Assembly: GCF_006539525.1 (NCBI RefSeq)
Contig: NZ_BJNE01000008.1
Coordinates: 1-64,000 of the forward strand
Source of the DNA: Glutamicibacter nicotianae
Lineage (GTDB): Bacteria; Actinomycetota; Actinomycetes; Actinomycetales; Micrococcaceae
Direction: 5' to 3'
Length of the DNA: 64,000 nucleotides
Within the stretch, counting starts at the first letter, position 1; every line of letters begins with the position of its first letter. Positions 8,877 through 16,286 of this stretch are shown piece after piece. Below the pieces are notes generated by a model. It searched no databases and had not been told where the DNA came from. It saw only the letters and a program-made list of their open reading frames with translations. A program made the position numbers and the translations under genes.

Positions 8877-9293
8877 TTGGATAAGCCAGCACCACGGATT
8901 CCCGACAAGACCAGCCGATTCAGCGCAAGCATCGGATTGGAATTCGATGAAATCACTGCCACTGAAGTACGTGCCCACGCGCAATTGGACGAGAACCACC
9001 ACACTCCGTGGGGCGTGGTCCATGGCGGCGTGTACGCCTCGATGATCGAGAGTGCAGGGTCGGTTGGCGCCAGCTATGCGGTGGCCGAACGCGGGCAATT
9101 CGCCGTTGGAGTGCACAATGCCACTGACTTCCTGCGCCCATCCACCGGGGCGCGGGTCCAGGTGGTCGCCACTGCGCTGTTCCAAGGGCGCACCCAGCAG
9201 CTCTGGGAGGTCATCATCACCGATGAAGCCACCGGCAAGCAGCTCTCCCGTGGCCAGCTTCGTACCCAGAATGTGGACTTGCCCAAGGAATGA
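8877..9293 (+). CDS. Hotdog-fold thioesterase (PaaI/DUF4442-like)
   Basis: A 138-residue single-domain hotdog protein. The signature HTPWGVVHGGVYASMIESAG (residues about 41-60) matches the PaaI/ComA-type active loop, in which HGG marks the helix start and the glutamate in the following helix is the usual catalytic residue. It should hydrolyse acyl-CoA or aryl-CoA thioesters. The start is TTG 8877 with GAGGAT about 7 nt upstream. It follows the acyl-CoA ligase by 15 nt, so ligase and thioesterase may balance a CoA-ester pool. Confidence 0.88.
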   Translation: MDKPAPRIPDKTSRFSASIGLEFDEITATEVRAHAQLDENHHTPWGVVHGGVYASMIESAGSVGASYAVAERGQFAVGVHNATDFLRPSTGARVQVVATALFQGRTQQLWEVIITDEATGKQLSRGQLRTQNVDLPKE

Positions 9294-9411
9294 CGTCAAG
9301 CAGAAGATTCATAAGATGCGCATCATGTCCAGCACAGTGAGCGTGCATTTCATGTAGTGCGCCCGCAATGCACAGATGCAGTGCTGCCAAAGGCGGGAAG
9401 AAGGTGCGCAA

Positions 9412-9690
9412 TTGAAGGTCTCCGCAAATATACTCGTCGGCAAATGTCCGCTATGGACTTGGGTAATGATGGGATTGGCGCTTGCTTCTGCCCTGGCCCT
9501 CATTGACTGGGCAGACACGGGGACGCCAAAACCAGTCTGGATGTTCCTCCTGCCCACTGCCTTTGGCTTATTGGGAGGCATCGTGGCTGCGTTGAAGAAG
9601 AGCTTTGGATGGGCGCTCATCTCGCTGGCTTTCGGCCTGCTGGTTGTGCAGCTGTTATCCGTCGTGGTCACCGTGGTCCAGGGTCCATAA
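9412..9690 (+). CDS. Small membrane protein of unknown function
   Basis: About 92 residues with three hydrophobic stretches: WTWVMMGLALASALALI, PVWMFLLPTAFGLLGGIVAAL and a final WALISLAFGLLVVQLLSVVV. I do not recognise a family. The TTG at 9412 is preceded by GAAGAAGG at about 7 nt, which favours it over the in-frame ATG at 9376. It is probably a cytoplasmic-membrane protein. The neighbouring genes give no clear clue to function. Confidence 0.6.
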   Translation: MKVSANILVGKCPLWTWVMMGLALASALALIDWADTGTPKPVWMFLLPTAFGLLGGIVAALKKSFGWALISLAFGLLVVQLLSVVVTVVQGP

Positions 9691-9784
9691 CGGTTCCCTG
9701 AGAATCCCGCGTCACTGCTTTTCCCTCTGCGAGCACCTGCGTACGGTAGGTGGCATCTAACGCCCGAGCTCCAGGAGGTTCGCC

Positions 9785-10375
9785 ATGAGCGCGACCTATA
9801 CCTTCGATGTGTTCAGCAGCCTTGATGGCTTCGGCAGTGCCGGAAGCGATTGGGGCGGCTATTGGGGAAAGCAAGGGCCGGAGCTGCTGGCCCATCGGCT
9901 CGAACTGTATACGCCAGCATGCCGAGTAGTCTTCGGAGCCAACACGTTCCGCCTCTTCAGCCGCTTCTGGGAAGAAATCGAAATGAATCCCGAGGTGGAA
10001 GACGCGTGGGGCGTAGCCTTGCACGACAAGCCCGCCACCGTCATCTCCACCACCTTGGAAGAGCCTTTGAACTGGCCCAACCCCACACTGGAGCGCGCTG
10101 ATGCACTGGAAGTCGTCGCGCGGCTGAAGGAAACCTCGGATGTGCCGCTGCGCTCCCACGGTTCTCTCGCCATGAACCATTCCCTGCTCGCGGCAGGCCT
10201 GGTCGATTTCATCCAGGTGACCATCTTCCCCGTGCTGACCGGGCACAGCGGCTCAGCTCCTGTACTTGGCGGGGTGGACGACTACGACCTGGAACTTGTC
10301 GATTCCAAGCTGCTGGACGGCCGGATCCTGGAGTTGACCTATCGTCCGACGCGCCATCAACCAGCACACAGCTAG
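9785..10375 (+). CDS. Dihydrofolate reductase-like protein (RibD C-terminal family)
   Basis: A 196-residue protein of the RibD C-terminal/dihydrofolate-reductase-like family. It begins TYTFDVFSSLDGFGS, the usual first strand and SLDG turn, then has a central FGANTFRLF segment, and ends with LVDFIQVTIFPVLTGHSG, which matches the family's last core strands. Such proteins bind NADPH; true substrates are mostly unknown and it is not likely to be the housekeeping DHFR. The ATG at 9785 has a full AGGAGG ribosome site. The gene at 10383 starts 7 nt after its stop, so both are probably co-transcribed. Confidence 0.86.
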   Translation: MSATYTFDVFSSLDGFGSAGSDWGGYWGKQGPELLAHRLELYTPACRVVFGANTFRLFSRFWEEIEMNPEVEDAWGVALHDKPATVISTTLEEPLNWPNPTLERADALEVVARLKETSDVPLRSHGSLAMNHSLLAAGLVDFIQVTIFPVLTGHSGSAPVLGGVDDYDLELVDSKLLDGRILELTYRPTRHQPAHS

Positions 10376-10382
10376 CAGCACC

Positions 10383-11441
10383 ATGCCTCGCATCCTCTTT
10401 CCTTGGACGCTGGTTGGCATGCTCCTGCTCAATGGGTGCGCTGCACCGACCGCCAGCGACCAGCCTGCCAGCACGCCCGCTCCCCTGGCCACCGGTCTGG
10501 AAGCCCCCTGGTCAATGGTCTACGCCCAAGGCAGCTTGCTGGTCAGCGAACGGGATTCGGGACGCATCGTGGAAATCCTGGATTCCGGGCAGCATCAGGA
10601 AGTCGCTCGGGTCGATGGCGTGGCAGCCCAGGGCGAAGGCGGGTTGCTCGGCTTGGCCTTCCTCGCCCCCGATCAGCTGTACGCCTACTCCACCACGGAA
10701 TCAGGCAACCGCATCCAGCAGTTCACCGTGCAGGGCACCGCGGGAAGCCTTTCGCTCTCGGCACCGCGCACGCTGCTCTCCGCCTTGCCGTCGGCGAGCA
10801 TCCACAATGGCGGGCGGCTGGCAGTCGGGCCCGATGGCATGCTCTATGCCTCCGTCGGGGACGCGGCGGACCCCCAGCAGGCCCAGGACCTCCAGCAATT
10901 GGGCGGCAAGATACTGCGCATGGCACCGGATGGCAGCATCCCGGACGATAATCCATTCTCAGGAACCTATGTCTACAGCTACGGGCACCGCAATGTGCAG
11001 GGCATGGCGTGGAGCTCGGACGGGACCATGTATGCCAGCGAGTTCGGGCAGAACACCTGGGACGAGTTGAACATCATCGAGGCCGGAGGCAATTACGGCT
11101 GGCCGCTGGTCGAGGGATCCGGCGGCACAACGGATCAGTACACTGATCCGATCGCGCAGTGGGCGCCGTCCGAGGCGAGCCCCAGCGGCATCGCGATTGT
11201 CGACGATACCTTGTACGTGGCGAATCTGCGCGGAGCGCTCCTGCGCAGCGTCAGCCTGGATTCACCCGATAGCCAATCAGAATTGCTGGAGGGAGAGCAT
11301 GGGAGGCTGCGCGATGCCTTGCTGTCCGAGAATGGGGACCTGCTGGTCTTGACCAGCAATACCGACGGCCGCGGCAACCCGACCCCGCAGGATGACCAGA
11401 TCCTGGGCATCAAGCTCGTTCCGCAGTCACCCACTGGATAA
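10383..11441 (+). CDS. PQQ-dependent sugar dehydrogenase-like lipoprotein
   Basis: A 352-residue secreted lipoprotein. The N-terminus has a signal sequence with lipobox L-N-G-C at 16-19, so C19 should be lipidated. The rest is a six-bladed beta-propeller of the glucose/sorbosone dehydrogenase family: GLEAPWSMVY, GEGGLLGLAF, SIHNGGRLAVGPDGMLYASVGD, YGHRNVQGMAW and SEFGQNTWDELN. Family members oxidise aldose sugars on the outer face of the membrane using PQQ. No PQQ synthesis genes are visible here, so cofactor and substrate are uncertain. It is 7 nt behind the DHFR-like gene. Confidence 0.9.
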   Translation: MPRILFPWTLVGMLLLNGCAAPTASDQPASTPAPLATGLEAPWSMVYAQGSLLVSERDSGRIVEILDSGQHQEVARVDGVAAQGEGGLLGLAFLAPDQLYAYSTTESGNRIQQFTVQGTAGSLSLSAPRTLLSALPSASIHNGGRLAVGPDGMLYASVGDAADPQQAQDLQQLGGKILRMAPDGSIPDDNPFSGTYVYSYGHRNVQGMAWSSDGTMYASEFGQNTWDELNIIEAGGNYGWPLVEGSGGTTDQYTDPIAQWAPSEASPSGIAIVDDTLYVANLRGALLRSVSLDSPDSQSELLEGEHGRLRDALLSENGDLLVLTSNTDGRGNPTPQDDQILGIKLVPQSPTG

Positions 11442-11484
11442 TCTCCGCCAAGCCGTCCCTGCGGCCGGATCCCATGGAAATGAC

Positions 11485-11514
11485 GGAGGGCCGGAACCAT
11501 GGTGCCGGCCCTCC
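11485..11514. terminator. Bidirectional hairpin between convergent genes
   Basis: Ten-base arms GGAGGGCCGG and CCGGCCCTCC flank a loop that itself contains ACCATGGT. It sits between the sugar dehydrogenase (ends 11441) and the convergent CoA-transferase (ends 11535). Confidence 0.75.
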
Positions 11515-11534
11515 GCCATCTGATCCAGTCCAGC

Positions 11535-13052
11535 CTAGTTGGCCGGGCGCATGTCTCCGGTCTGCCGGAAGCGCTCATGCCAGGACAGCGCCTCGCCCAG
11601 CAGGTGCGGGGTGTGCTTGCCGTAGCTCTCCTTGCAGGCGCGGTCGAAGTAGTCCTGCAGCATCGGGCGGTACTCCGGGTGCGCGCAGTTATCGATGACA
11701 GTCTGCGCACGCTGCTTGGGCGAATGCCCGCGCAGGTCGGCCAGGCCCTGCTCGGTAATCAGGATCATGGTGTCGTGCTCAGTGTGATCCACGTGGGAGG
11801 CCATCGGAACGATGCCGGAGATCTTGCCGCCCTTGGCGGTGGATGGGGACATGAACACCGACAGGTAGCCGTTGCGGGCGAAGTCGCCCGAACCGCCGAT
11901 GCCGTTCATCACGTGCGAGCCGAGCACGTTGGTGGAGTTCACGTTGCCGTAGATGTCGGCTTCGATCATGCCGTTCAGCGCAATGCAGCCCAGGCGGCGG
12001 ATAATCTCCGGGTGGTTCGAGATCTCCTGGGCGCGCAGCAGGATGCGCTTGCGGTAGTGGTCGACGTTGCGGTTGAATTCCTCGATGCCCTCCGAGGACA
12101 GCGAGAAGCTGGTGGCGGAGGCGAACTCGATGGTGCCGTCCTTGATCAGCTCCAGCATGCCGTCCTGGATGACCTCGGTGTAGGCGGTCAGGCCCTTGTA
12201 GCCGCCGCGGGACAGGCCGGCCAGCACGGCGTTGGCGATATTGCCCACGCCCGACTGCAGAGGCAGCAGCTTCTCGGACAGGCGTCCGGCGCGGATCTCG
12301 GAATCAAGGAAGGTCAGCAGGTGATCCGCGATCTTCTCGCTGGTCTCGTCCACTGGCGCGAAGGGGCTCAGGCGGTCAGGTGCGTCGGTTTCCACGACGG
12401 CGACGATCTTGTTCACGTCGACGTCCATGTACTGCTGTCCGATGCGGTCGCGCACGGTGGTCAAGTCGATGGGCTTGCGGTGCGGAGGAAGCGCGGTGCC
12501 GTAGTAGACGTCGTGCATGCCTTCCATGGCCGCGGACTGCTGGCTGTTGACCTCGATGATGACCTTGTCGGCCATCTCCAGCCAAGTCTTGTTGTTGCCT
12601 ACCGAACTGGAAGGGATCAAGGCGCCCTCCGCGGTGACGCCGACAACCTCGACAATGGCCAGATCGATCTTGCCGTAGAAGCCGAACCAGGCGTGCTGTG
12701 CCACATGGGACAGGTGGATGTCCATGTACTCCATGTTGCCGTCGTTGATCCGGCGGCGCAGCTCGGGATCGGACATGTACGGCAGGCGCAGGTTCATGCC
12801 CTCGGCCTTGGCCAGCACGCCGTCCAGTTCAGGGGCGGTGGAAGCGCCAGTCAGCACGTTGATCTTGAAGTCCTTGCCGGCAGCGTGCTTGCGCTCCATC
12901 TGGGCAGCCAATGCCCCGGGCACTGCTTTAGGGTATCCAGCACCGGTAAAACCGCTCATGGCTACGGTCATGCCCGGCTTGATGAACTCGGCAGCCTGCT
13001 CGGCACTCATCAAGCGATCAGCAAAGGCCCGGTGGTGAATACGTTTGTGCAA
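11535..13052 (-). CDS. Acetyl-CoA hydrolase / succinate:acetate CoA-transferase
   Basis: A 505-residue class I CoA-transferase of the Cat1/AarC/Ach1 family. Visible marks are the N-terminal SGFTGAGYPKAVP loop, AEGALIPSSSVGNN, the likely catalytic glutamate E293 in AYTEVIQDG, and GIGGSGDFARNG near the C-terminus. It moves CoA between succinyl-CoA and acetate (or hydrolyses acetyl-CoA), which links acetate use to the TCA cycle. The start is TTG 13052 with AAAGGGG 5 nt upstream; an in-frame ATG lies 14 codons later. It is a single gene on its strand, convergent with the sugar dehydrogenase. Confidence 0.94.
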   Translation of the reverse strand: MHKRIHHRAFADRLMSAEQAAEFIKPGMTVAMSGFTGAGYPKAVPGALAAQMERKHAAGKDFKINVLTGASTAPELDGVLAKAEGMNLRLPYMSDPELRRRINDGNMEYMDIHLSHVAQHAWFGFYGKIDLAIVEVVGVTAEGALIPSSSVGNNKTWLEMADKVIIEVNSQQSAAMEGMHDVYYGTALPPHRKPIDLTTVRDRIGQQYMDVDVNKIVAVVETDAPDRLSPFAPVDETSEKIADHLLTFLDSEIRAGRLSEKLLPLQSGVGNIANAVLAGLSRGGYKGLTAYTEVIQDGMLELIKDGTIEFASATSFSLSSEGIEEFNRNVDHYRKRILLRAQEISNHPEIIRRLGCIALNGMIEADIYGNVNSTNVLGSHVMNGIGGSGDFARNGYLSVFMSPSTAKGGKISGIVPMASHVDHTEHDTMILITEQGLADLRGHSPKQRAQTVIDNCAHPEYRPMLQDYFDRACKESYGKHTPHLLGEALSWHERFRQTGDMRPAN

Positions 13053-13257
13053 AATAACCCCTTTAGAACTTCCTTGTGATGCGGGTCTATAACCTGCATC
13101 TCACCGGAATACTTTAGCGGGTTCGGCGCAGTGACTCAGACCTCACCGGGCGCTTCTGCGCGATGGGTGGCATATTTATCGACGAGCTGGGGCCAATTTG
13201 CGTTGACCGGTCGGTCGGGAAAAGCCGCGTGGGAATTGTTGCGGGCGACTGGGATCG

Positions 13258-13572
13258 CTAGCCGATTTCGGCGTGCATGTCCTTGAGGATCGCCCGCACT
13301 TGCAGGCGGGCGCCCATGGCCTCTGCGTAGCGGCGCAAGGTCGCCAACTGGACCCGATCCAGATCGCCGGTCTCCATGCGGGCAATGCGGTCGACACTCA
13401 GCTTCATCGCGCCGGCCAGCTCAACCTGGCTCAGCTCTGCTTCTTCGCGCAGTGCACGCAACGACAGGCGCCGGGACTCGACCTGGACACGGCGCTGATG
13501 CTCAGCCACAGCTTCGCGCTGGGCCTCGGTCAAGACTTCAGGATCGGCATACGCAAAACCCATTTGTTCCAC
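13258..13572 (-). CDS. XRE-family helix-turn-helix protein (orphan antitoxin-like)
   Basis: A 104-residue protein. The N-terminus (PEVLTEAQREAVAEHQRR) is a charged helix and residues 40-75 form a Cro/XRE helix-turn-helix: LREEAELSQVELAGAMKLSVDRIARMETGD. This layout, with a short N-terminal extension and a C-terminal HTH, is common in HigA/RelB-type antitoxins encoded next to a RelE/ParE toxin. No toxin-sized frame is found on either side, so it may be an orphan or a stand-alone regulator. Confidence 0.75.
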   Translation of the reverse strand: MEQMGFAYADPEVLTEAQREAVAEHQRRVQVESRRLSLRALREEAELSQVELAGAMKLSVDRIARMETGDLDRVQLATLRRYAEAMGARLQVRAILKDMHAEIG

Positions 13573-13870
13573 CGTTTCTCTCGATCACGCTGGCTTAGAA
13601 CGCATTCACCTTCGAGGCTACGAGCCCGGGCATCCAATGCCAACGTTTAAGACGCGCCTTTCACAAGGCGATTTGGTGAATTATGCGCAAACCCGCGGTG
13701 GACCGGAAACAGGCTGGCATCGCCAAGTGGCCAGAGGGAAATACGGCAATGACGGCCAAGCCTTTACCAAAATGCTCCCGAAATCGGATTGTGCGTCGGC
13801 AACCGCGAACCTACATTTAAATCGACTCCCGCCAAGGAGCCCTCTGCGATGGATGTTGGAGGTATTAGCA

Positions 13871-14236
13871 ATGAAGAAATGGACTCGGTGGCAAGACTGG
13901 GTCGGCGTTGCGGCAGGTATTGTTGCCGCGGTTTCAACCACCTGGCTTGATGGAACCAGCACCTCGATGACGCTGATGCTGGTCTTCGGCTTGCTCATGG
14001 TGGTCACCGGTGTTTGGAGCGTCATGATGCCGCGCCTGGTTTCCATGGAATGGGCACTGGCCATCGCCAGCGCACTGCTGTTCGCTTCGCCGTGGATGGG
14101 ATCGTTCACCGATTTCGCCGGCGCCGCATGGATGTCGTGGATCTGCGGTGGTGTCGGCATCGTCGCCGGCCTGCTCGCGCTTTCCCCTGCCATGGAGCTG
14201 CACCATGCAGCTGGTGGATCCCGGATGGCGCACTGA
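13871..14236 (+). CDS. SPW-repeat membrane protein
   Basis: A 121-residue integral membrane protein with about four hydrophobic segments. It carries two copies of a related unit: the WQDWVGVAAGI start and the later MEWALAIASALLFASPWMGSF segment, typical of the SPW repeat family. The function of the family is unknown. The start ATG 13871 has TGGAGGT about 8 nt upstream; the frame is open further upstream but without a better start. A GC-rich hairpin follows the stop. Confidence 0.8.
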   Translation: MKKWTRWQDWVGVAAGIVAAVSTTWLDGTSTSMTLMLVFGLLMVVTGVWSVMMPRLVSMEWALAIASALLFASPWMGSFTDFAGAAWMSWICGGVGIVAGLLALSPAMELHHAAGGSRMAH

Positions 14237-14254
14237 GTAACTGGAATCCCGATC

Positions 14255-14286
14255 GATGGCCGCGTTGCCCTGGCATCGCGGCCATC
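14255..14286 (+). terminator. Hairpin behind the SPW gene
   Basis: Ten-base perfect arms GATGGCCGCG and CGCGGCCATC with a 12-nt loop start 19 nt past the stop. No T-run follows, so termination strength is uncertain. Confidence 0.55.
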
Positions 14287-14350
14287 TGGCGTTAATCCCG
14301 GCACTCGGCGGATGCGACTCGACCTTGGCTGGACCCGGAGGGTTAACGCC

Positions 14351-14392
14351 AAGAGGTGGCGTGCACTCCTTGCGGAGCGCACGCCACCTCTT
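14351..14392 (-). terminator. Terminator of the rpsF-ssb-rpsR-rplI operon
   Basis: Perfect 14-bp arms (AAGAGGTGGCGTGC and its complement) with a 14-nt loop, 24 nt past the rplI stop codon at 14417. Confidence 0.8.
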
Positions 14393-14416
14393 GATCAGAA
14401 GCGGAGTCTGGAAGAC

Positions 14417-14875
14417 TTACTTCTTGGCGGCAGCTACAACCTGCAGGCGCAGGTTTGCAACAACGTCCTCGTGTACGCGAACGGTTGCGGTGTAGTTGCC
14501 AGTCGACTTGATGTGGTCGTTGACCTCGATGTTGCGCTTGTCGATCTTGCCCAGACCGGCAGCCTCGACGGCAGCAGCAATGTCGGTGGTCTTGACGGTG
14601 CCGAACAGGCGGCCGTTCGAGCCAGCCTTGATGGTGATCTTCACCGGCTGGGACTTCAGCTTGGCTGCAAGTTCCTGAGCTTCCTCAAGGTTTGCAACAG
14701 CGCGAGCAGCACGTGCAGCCTTGATCGACTCCACCTGCTTCTCACCGCCCTGGGTCCAGACGATTGCGAAGCCGCGTGGCAGCAGGTAGTTACGGGCGTA
14801 GCCGTTCCTTACCTCGACAATATCGCCAGCAGAACCGAGACCGGATACTTCGTGAGTCAGAATGATCTTTGCCAT
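14417..14875 (-). CDS. rplI: 50S ribosomal protein L9
   Basis: A 152-residue protein with the L9 two-domain layout. The N-terminal rRNA-binding domain contains [19 protein letters not shown], a long connecting helix spans about residues 42-75, and the C-terminal domain contains [16 protein letters not shown]. It binds 23S rRNA at the base of the L1 stalk. It is the last gene of rpsF-ssb-rpsR-rplI and lies 17 nt after rpsR, preceded by a GAGG ribosome site. Confidence 0.97.
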   Translation of the reverse strand: MAKIILTHEVSGLGSAGDIVEVRNGYARNYLLPRGFAIVWTQGGEKQVESIKAARAARAVANLEEAQELAAKLKSQPVKITIKAGSNGRLFGTVKTTDIAAAVEAAGLGKIDKRNIEVNDHIKSTGNYTATVRVHEDVVANLRLQVVAAAKK

Positions 14876-14892
14876 TTTGCTATCCCTCTTCC

Positions 14893-15132
14893 TTAGCCGC
14901 GGCCAGCGCCGGAGTAAGGCAACAGGGCAACTTCACGTGCGTTCTTGATTGCCTGTGCGATCTTGCGCTGTTCCTGGACGGAAACGCCAGTTACACGACG
15001 AGCGCGGATCTTACCGCGGTCGGAGATGAACTTGCGCAGCAGTGCGGTGTCCTTGTAGTCGATGACGGTGATGTCAGCGGCCTTCAATGGGTTGGACTTT
15101 GGTTTGGGCTTACGGATTTCAGCCTTAGCCAT
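14893..15132 (-). CDS. rpsR: 30S ribosomal protein S18
   Basis: A 79-residue S18. The core [22 protein letters not shown] and [20 protein letters not shown] segments are canonical. It has no zinc-binding cysteines, so it is of the zinc-independent (C-) type. S18 pairs with S6 on the platform of the small subunit, and rpsF lies at the head of the same operon. Confidence 0.97.
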   Translation of the reverse strand: MAKAEIRKPKPKSNPLKAADITVIDYKDTALLRKFISDRGKIRARRVTGVSVQEQRKIAQAIKNAREVALLPYSGAGRG

Positions 15133-15194
15133 CGTGGAGCTCCTTTAGCTTTGGAGCCCGCAGAGTGATCTGCGGGATGGTGAATAAATATTGT

Positions 15195-15764
15195 TTAGAA
15201 AGGTGGTTCGTCTGCGCCCGGGTTGCCCCAGCCGCCACCGTTGTTTCCGCCGGTGCTCCATGGGTCAGCGGCTGGAGCATTCCATCCGCCACCCTGCTGC
15301 GGCTGCTGCTGACGCGGAGCCTGCGCTGGTGCACTTTGCTGCGGTGCGTTGGAGAAGCCTCCACCACCGTTGCCGAAGCCGCCGTTGCCACCGCCGGAGC
15401 GCTGGGTACGGGTGACCTTGGCCGACGCGAAACGGAGCGATGGGCCGATTTCATCGACTTCAAGCTCCATGACGGTGCGACGTTCGCCTTCCTTGGTGTC
15501 GTAAGAACGTGAACGCAGGCGACCCTGGGCGATGACGCGCATGCCCTTGGTCAGCGTCTCGGCAACGTTCTCTGCAGCTTCGCGCCACACCGATGCGCGC
15601 AAGAACAGGGCTTCCCCGTCCTTCCACTCATTGGACTGGCGGTCAAACGTGCGAGGAGTCGAAGCGATCGTGAAGTTCGCTACGGCTGAGCCGGACGGCG
15701 TGAAACGCAGCTCCGGATCGGCAGTCAGGTTTCCGATAACGGTAATAACAGTCTCGCCTGCCAT
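15195..15764 (-). CDS. ssb: Single-stranded DNA-binding protein
   Basis: A 189-residue SSB. The OB-fold covers residues 1-115 ([53 protein letters not shown]). A glycine/asparagine/glutamine-rich linker follows. The C-terminus ends DEPPF, the acidic-hydrophobic tip that docks replication and repair proteins. It tetramerises and coats single-stranded DNA. It lies between rpsF and rpsR in the usual operon order. Confidence 0.97.
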   Translation of the reverse strand: MAGETVITVIGNLTADPELRFTPSGSAVANFTIASTPRTFDRQSNEWKDGEALFLRASVWREAAENVAETLTKGMRVIAQGRLRSRSYDTKEGERRTVMELEVDEIGPSLRFASAKVTRTQRSGGGNGGFGNGGGGFSNAPQQSAPAQAPRQQQPQQGGGWNAPAADPWSTGGNNGGGWGNPGADEPPF

Positions 15765-15819
15765 TGACTCTCCTTAGAAAGATTGAACGTTAATTCCTAC
15801 GACGGAAGGTTGCGCGTAA

Positions 15820-16116
15820 TTAAACGCGTGCCTCTTCCGGACGGGTGACCTTGTGGCGCAGGATCAGCTCGTTGATCTTCAGCTGGCGCTCAAGCTCAGC
15901 GGAAGCGGCTGGTTCTGCGGTGTAGTTCACCACTACGTAAGTGGCTTCTGCCTTCTTCTTGATCTCGTAAGCCATCTTGCGACGACCCCAGACATCAACC
16001 TTTTCGATGGTGCCACCGTTGGAGCGAACAACCTCGAGGTACTTCTCGATGGTTGGCTCTACGGTGCGGTCATCGACCTCTGGATCAATGAGGACCATAA
16101 GTTCATAAGCACGCAT
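15820..16116 (-). CDS. rpsF: 30S ribosomal protein S6
   Basis: A 98-residue S6 with the canonical start MRAYELMVLIDPEVDDR and RRKMAYEIKKKAEATYVVVNY. The ATG at 16116 is chosen because a consensus AGGAGG lies 9 nt upstream; the frame is open to 16161 without a better start. It is the first gene of the operon and partners S18. Confidence 0.97.
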   Translation of the reverse strand: MRAYELMVLIDPEVDDRTVEPTIEKYLEVVRSNGGTIEKVDVWGRRKMAYEIKKKAEATYVVVNYTAEPAASAELERQLKINELILRHKVTRPEEARV

Positions 16117-16286
16117 GTGAACCCACCTCCTTTGGGCTAAACGGTCGCGGTATTTCCGCAACAGGAGGTTCTTGCGTTATCTGCGCACCAGACACCCAAC
16201 TTTCGGGCATGCAGTGGCACAGACCTTCCAATCCTACCCGAGAGACCCGAACTTGCATAAGGCTTGGTGTCCTAGATCATGCCCGG

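Noticed and set aside
7803-9299. 498-codon minus-strand frame
   Set aside because: Antisense to the CoA ligase and thioesterase genes, both of which have clear family motifs and ribosome sites.
11499-13079. 526-codon plus-strand frame
   Set aside because: Antisense to the CoA-transferase gene, whose catalytic glutamate and family motifs are visible.
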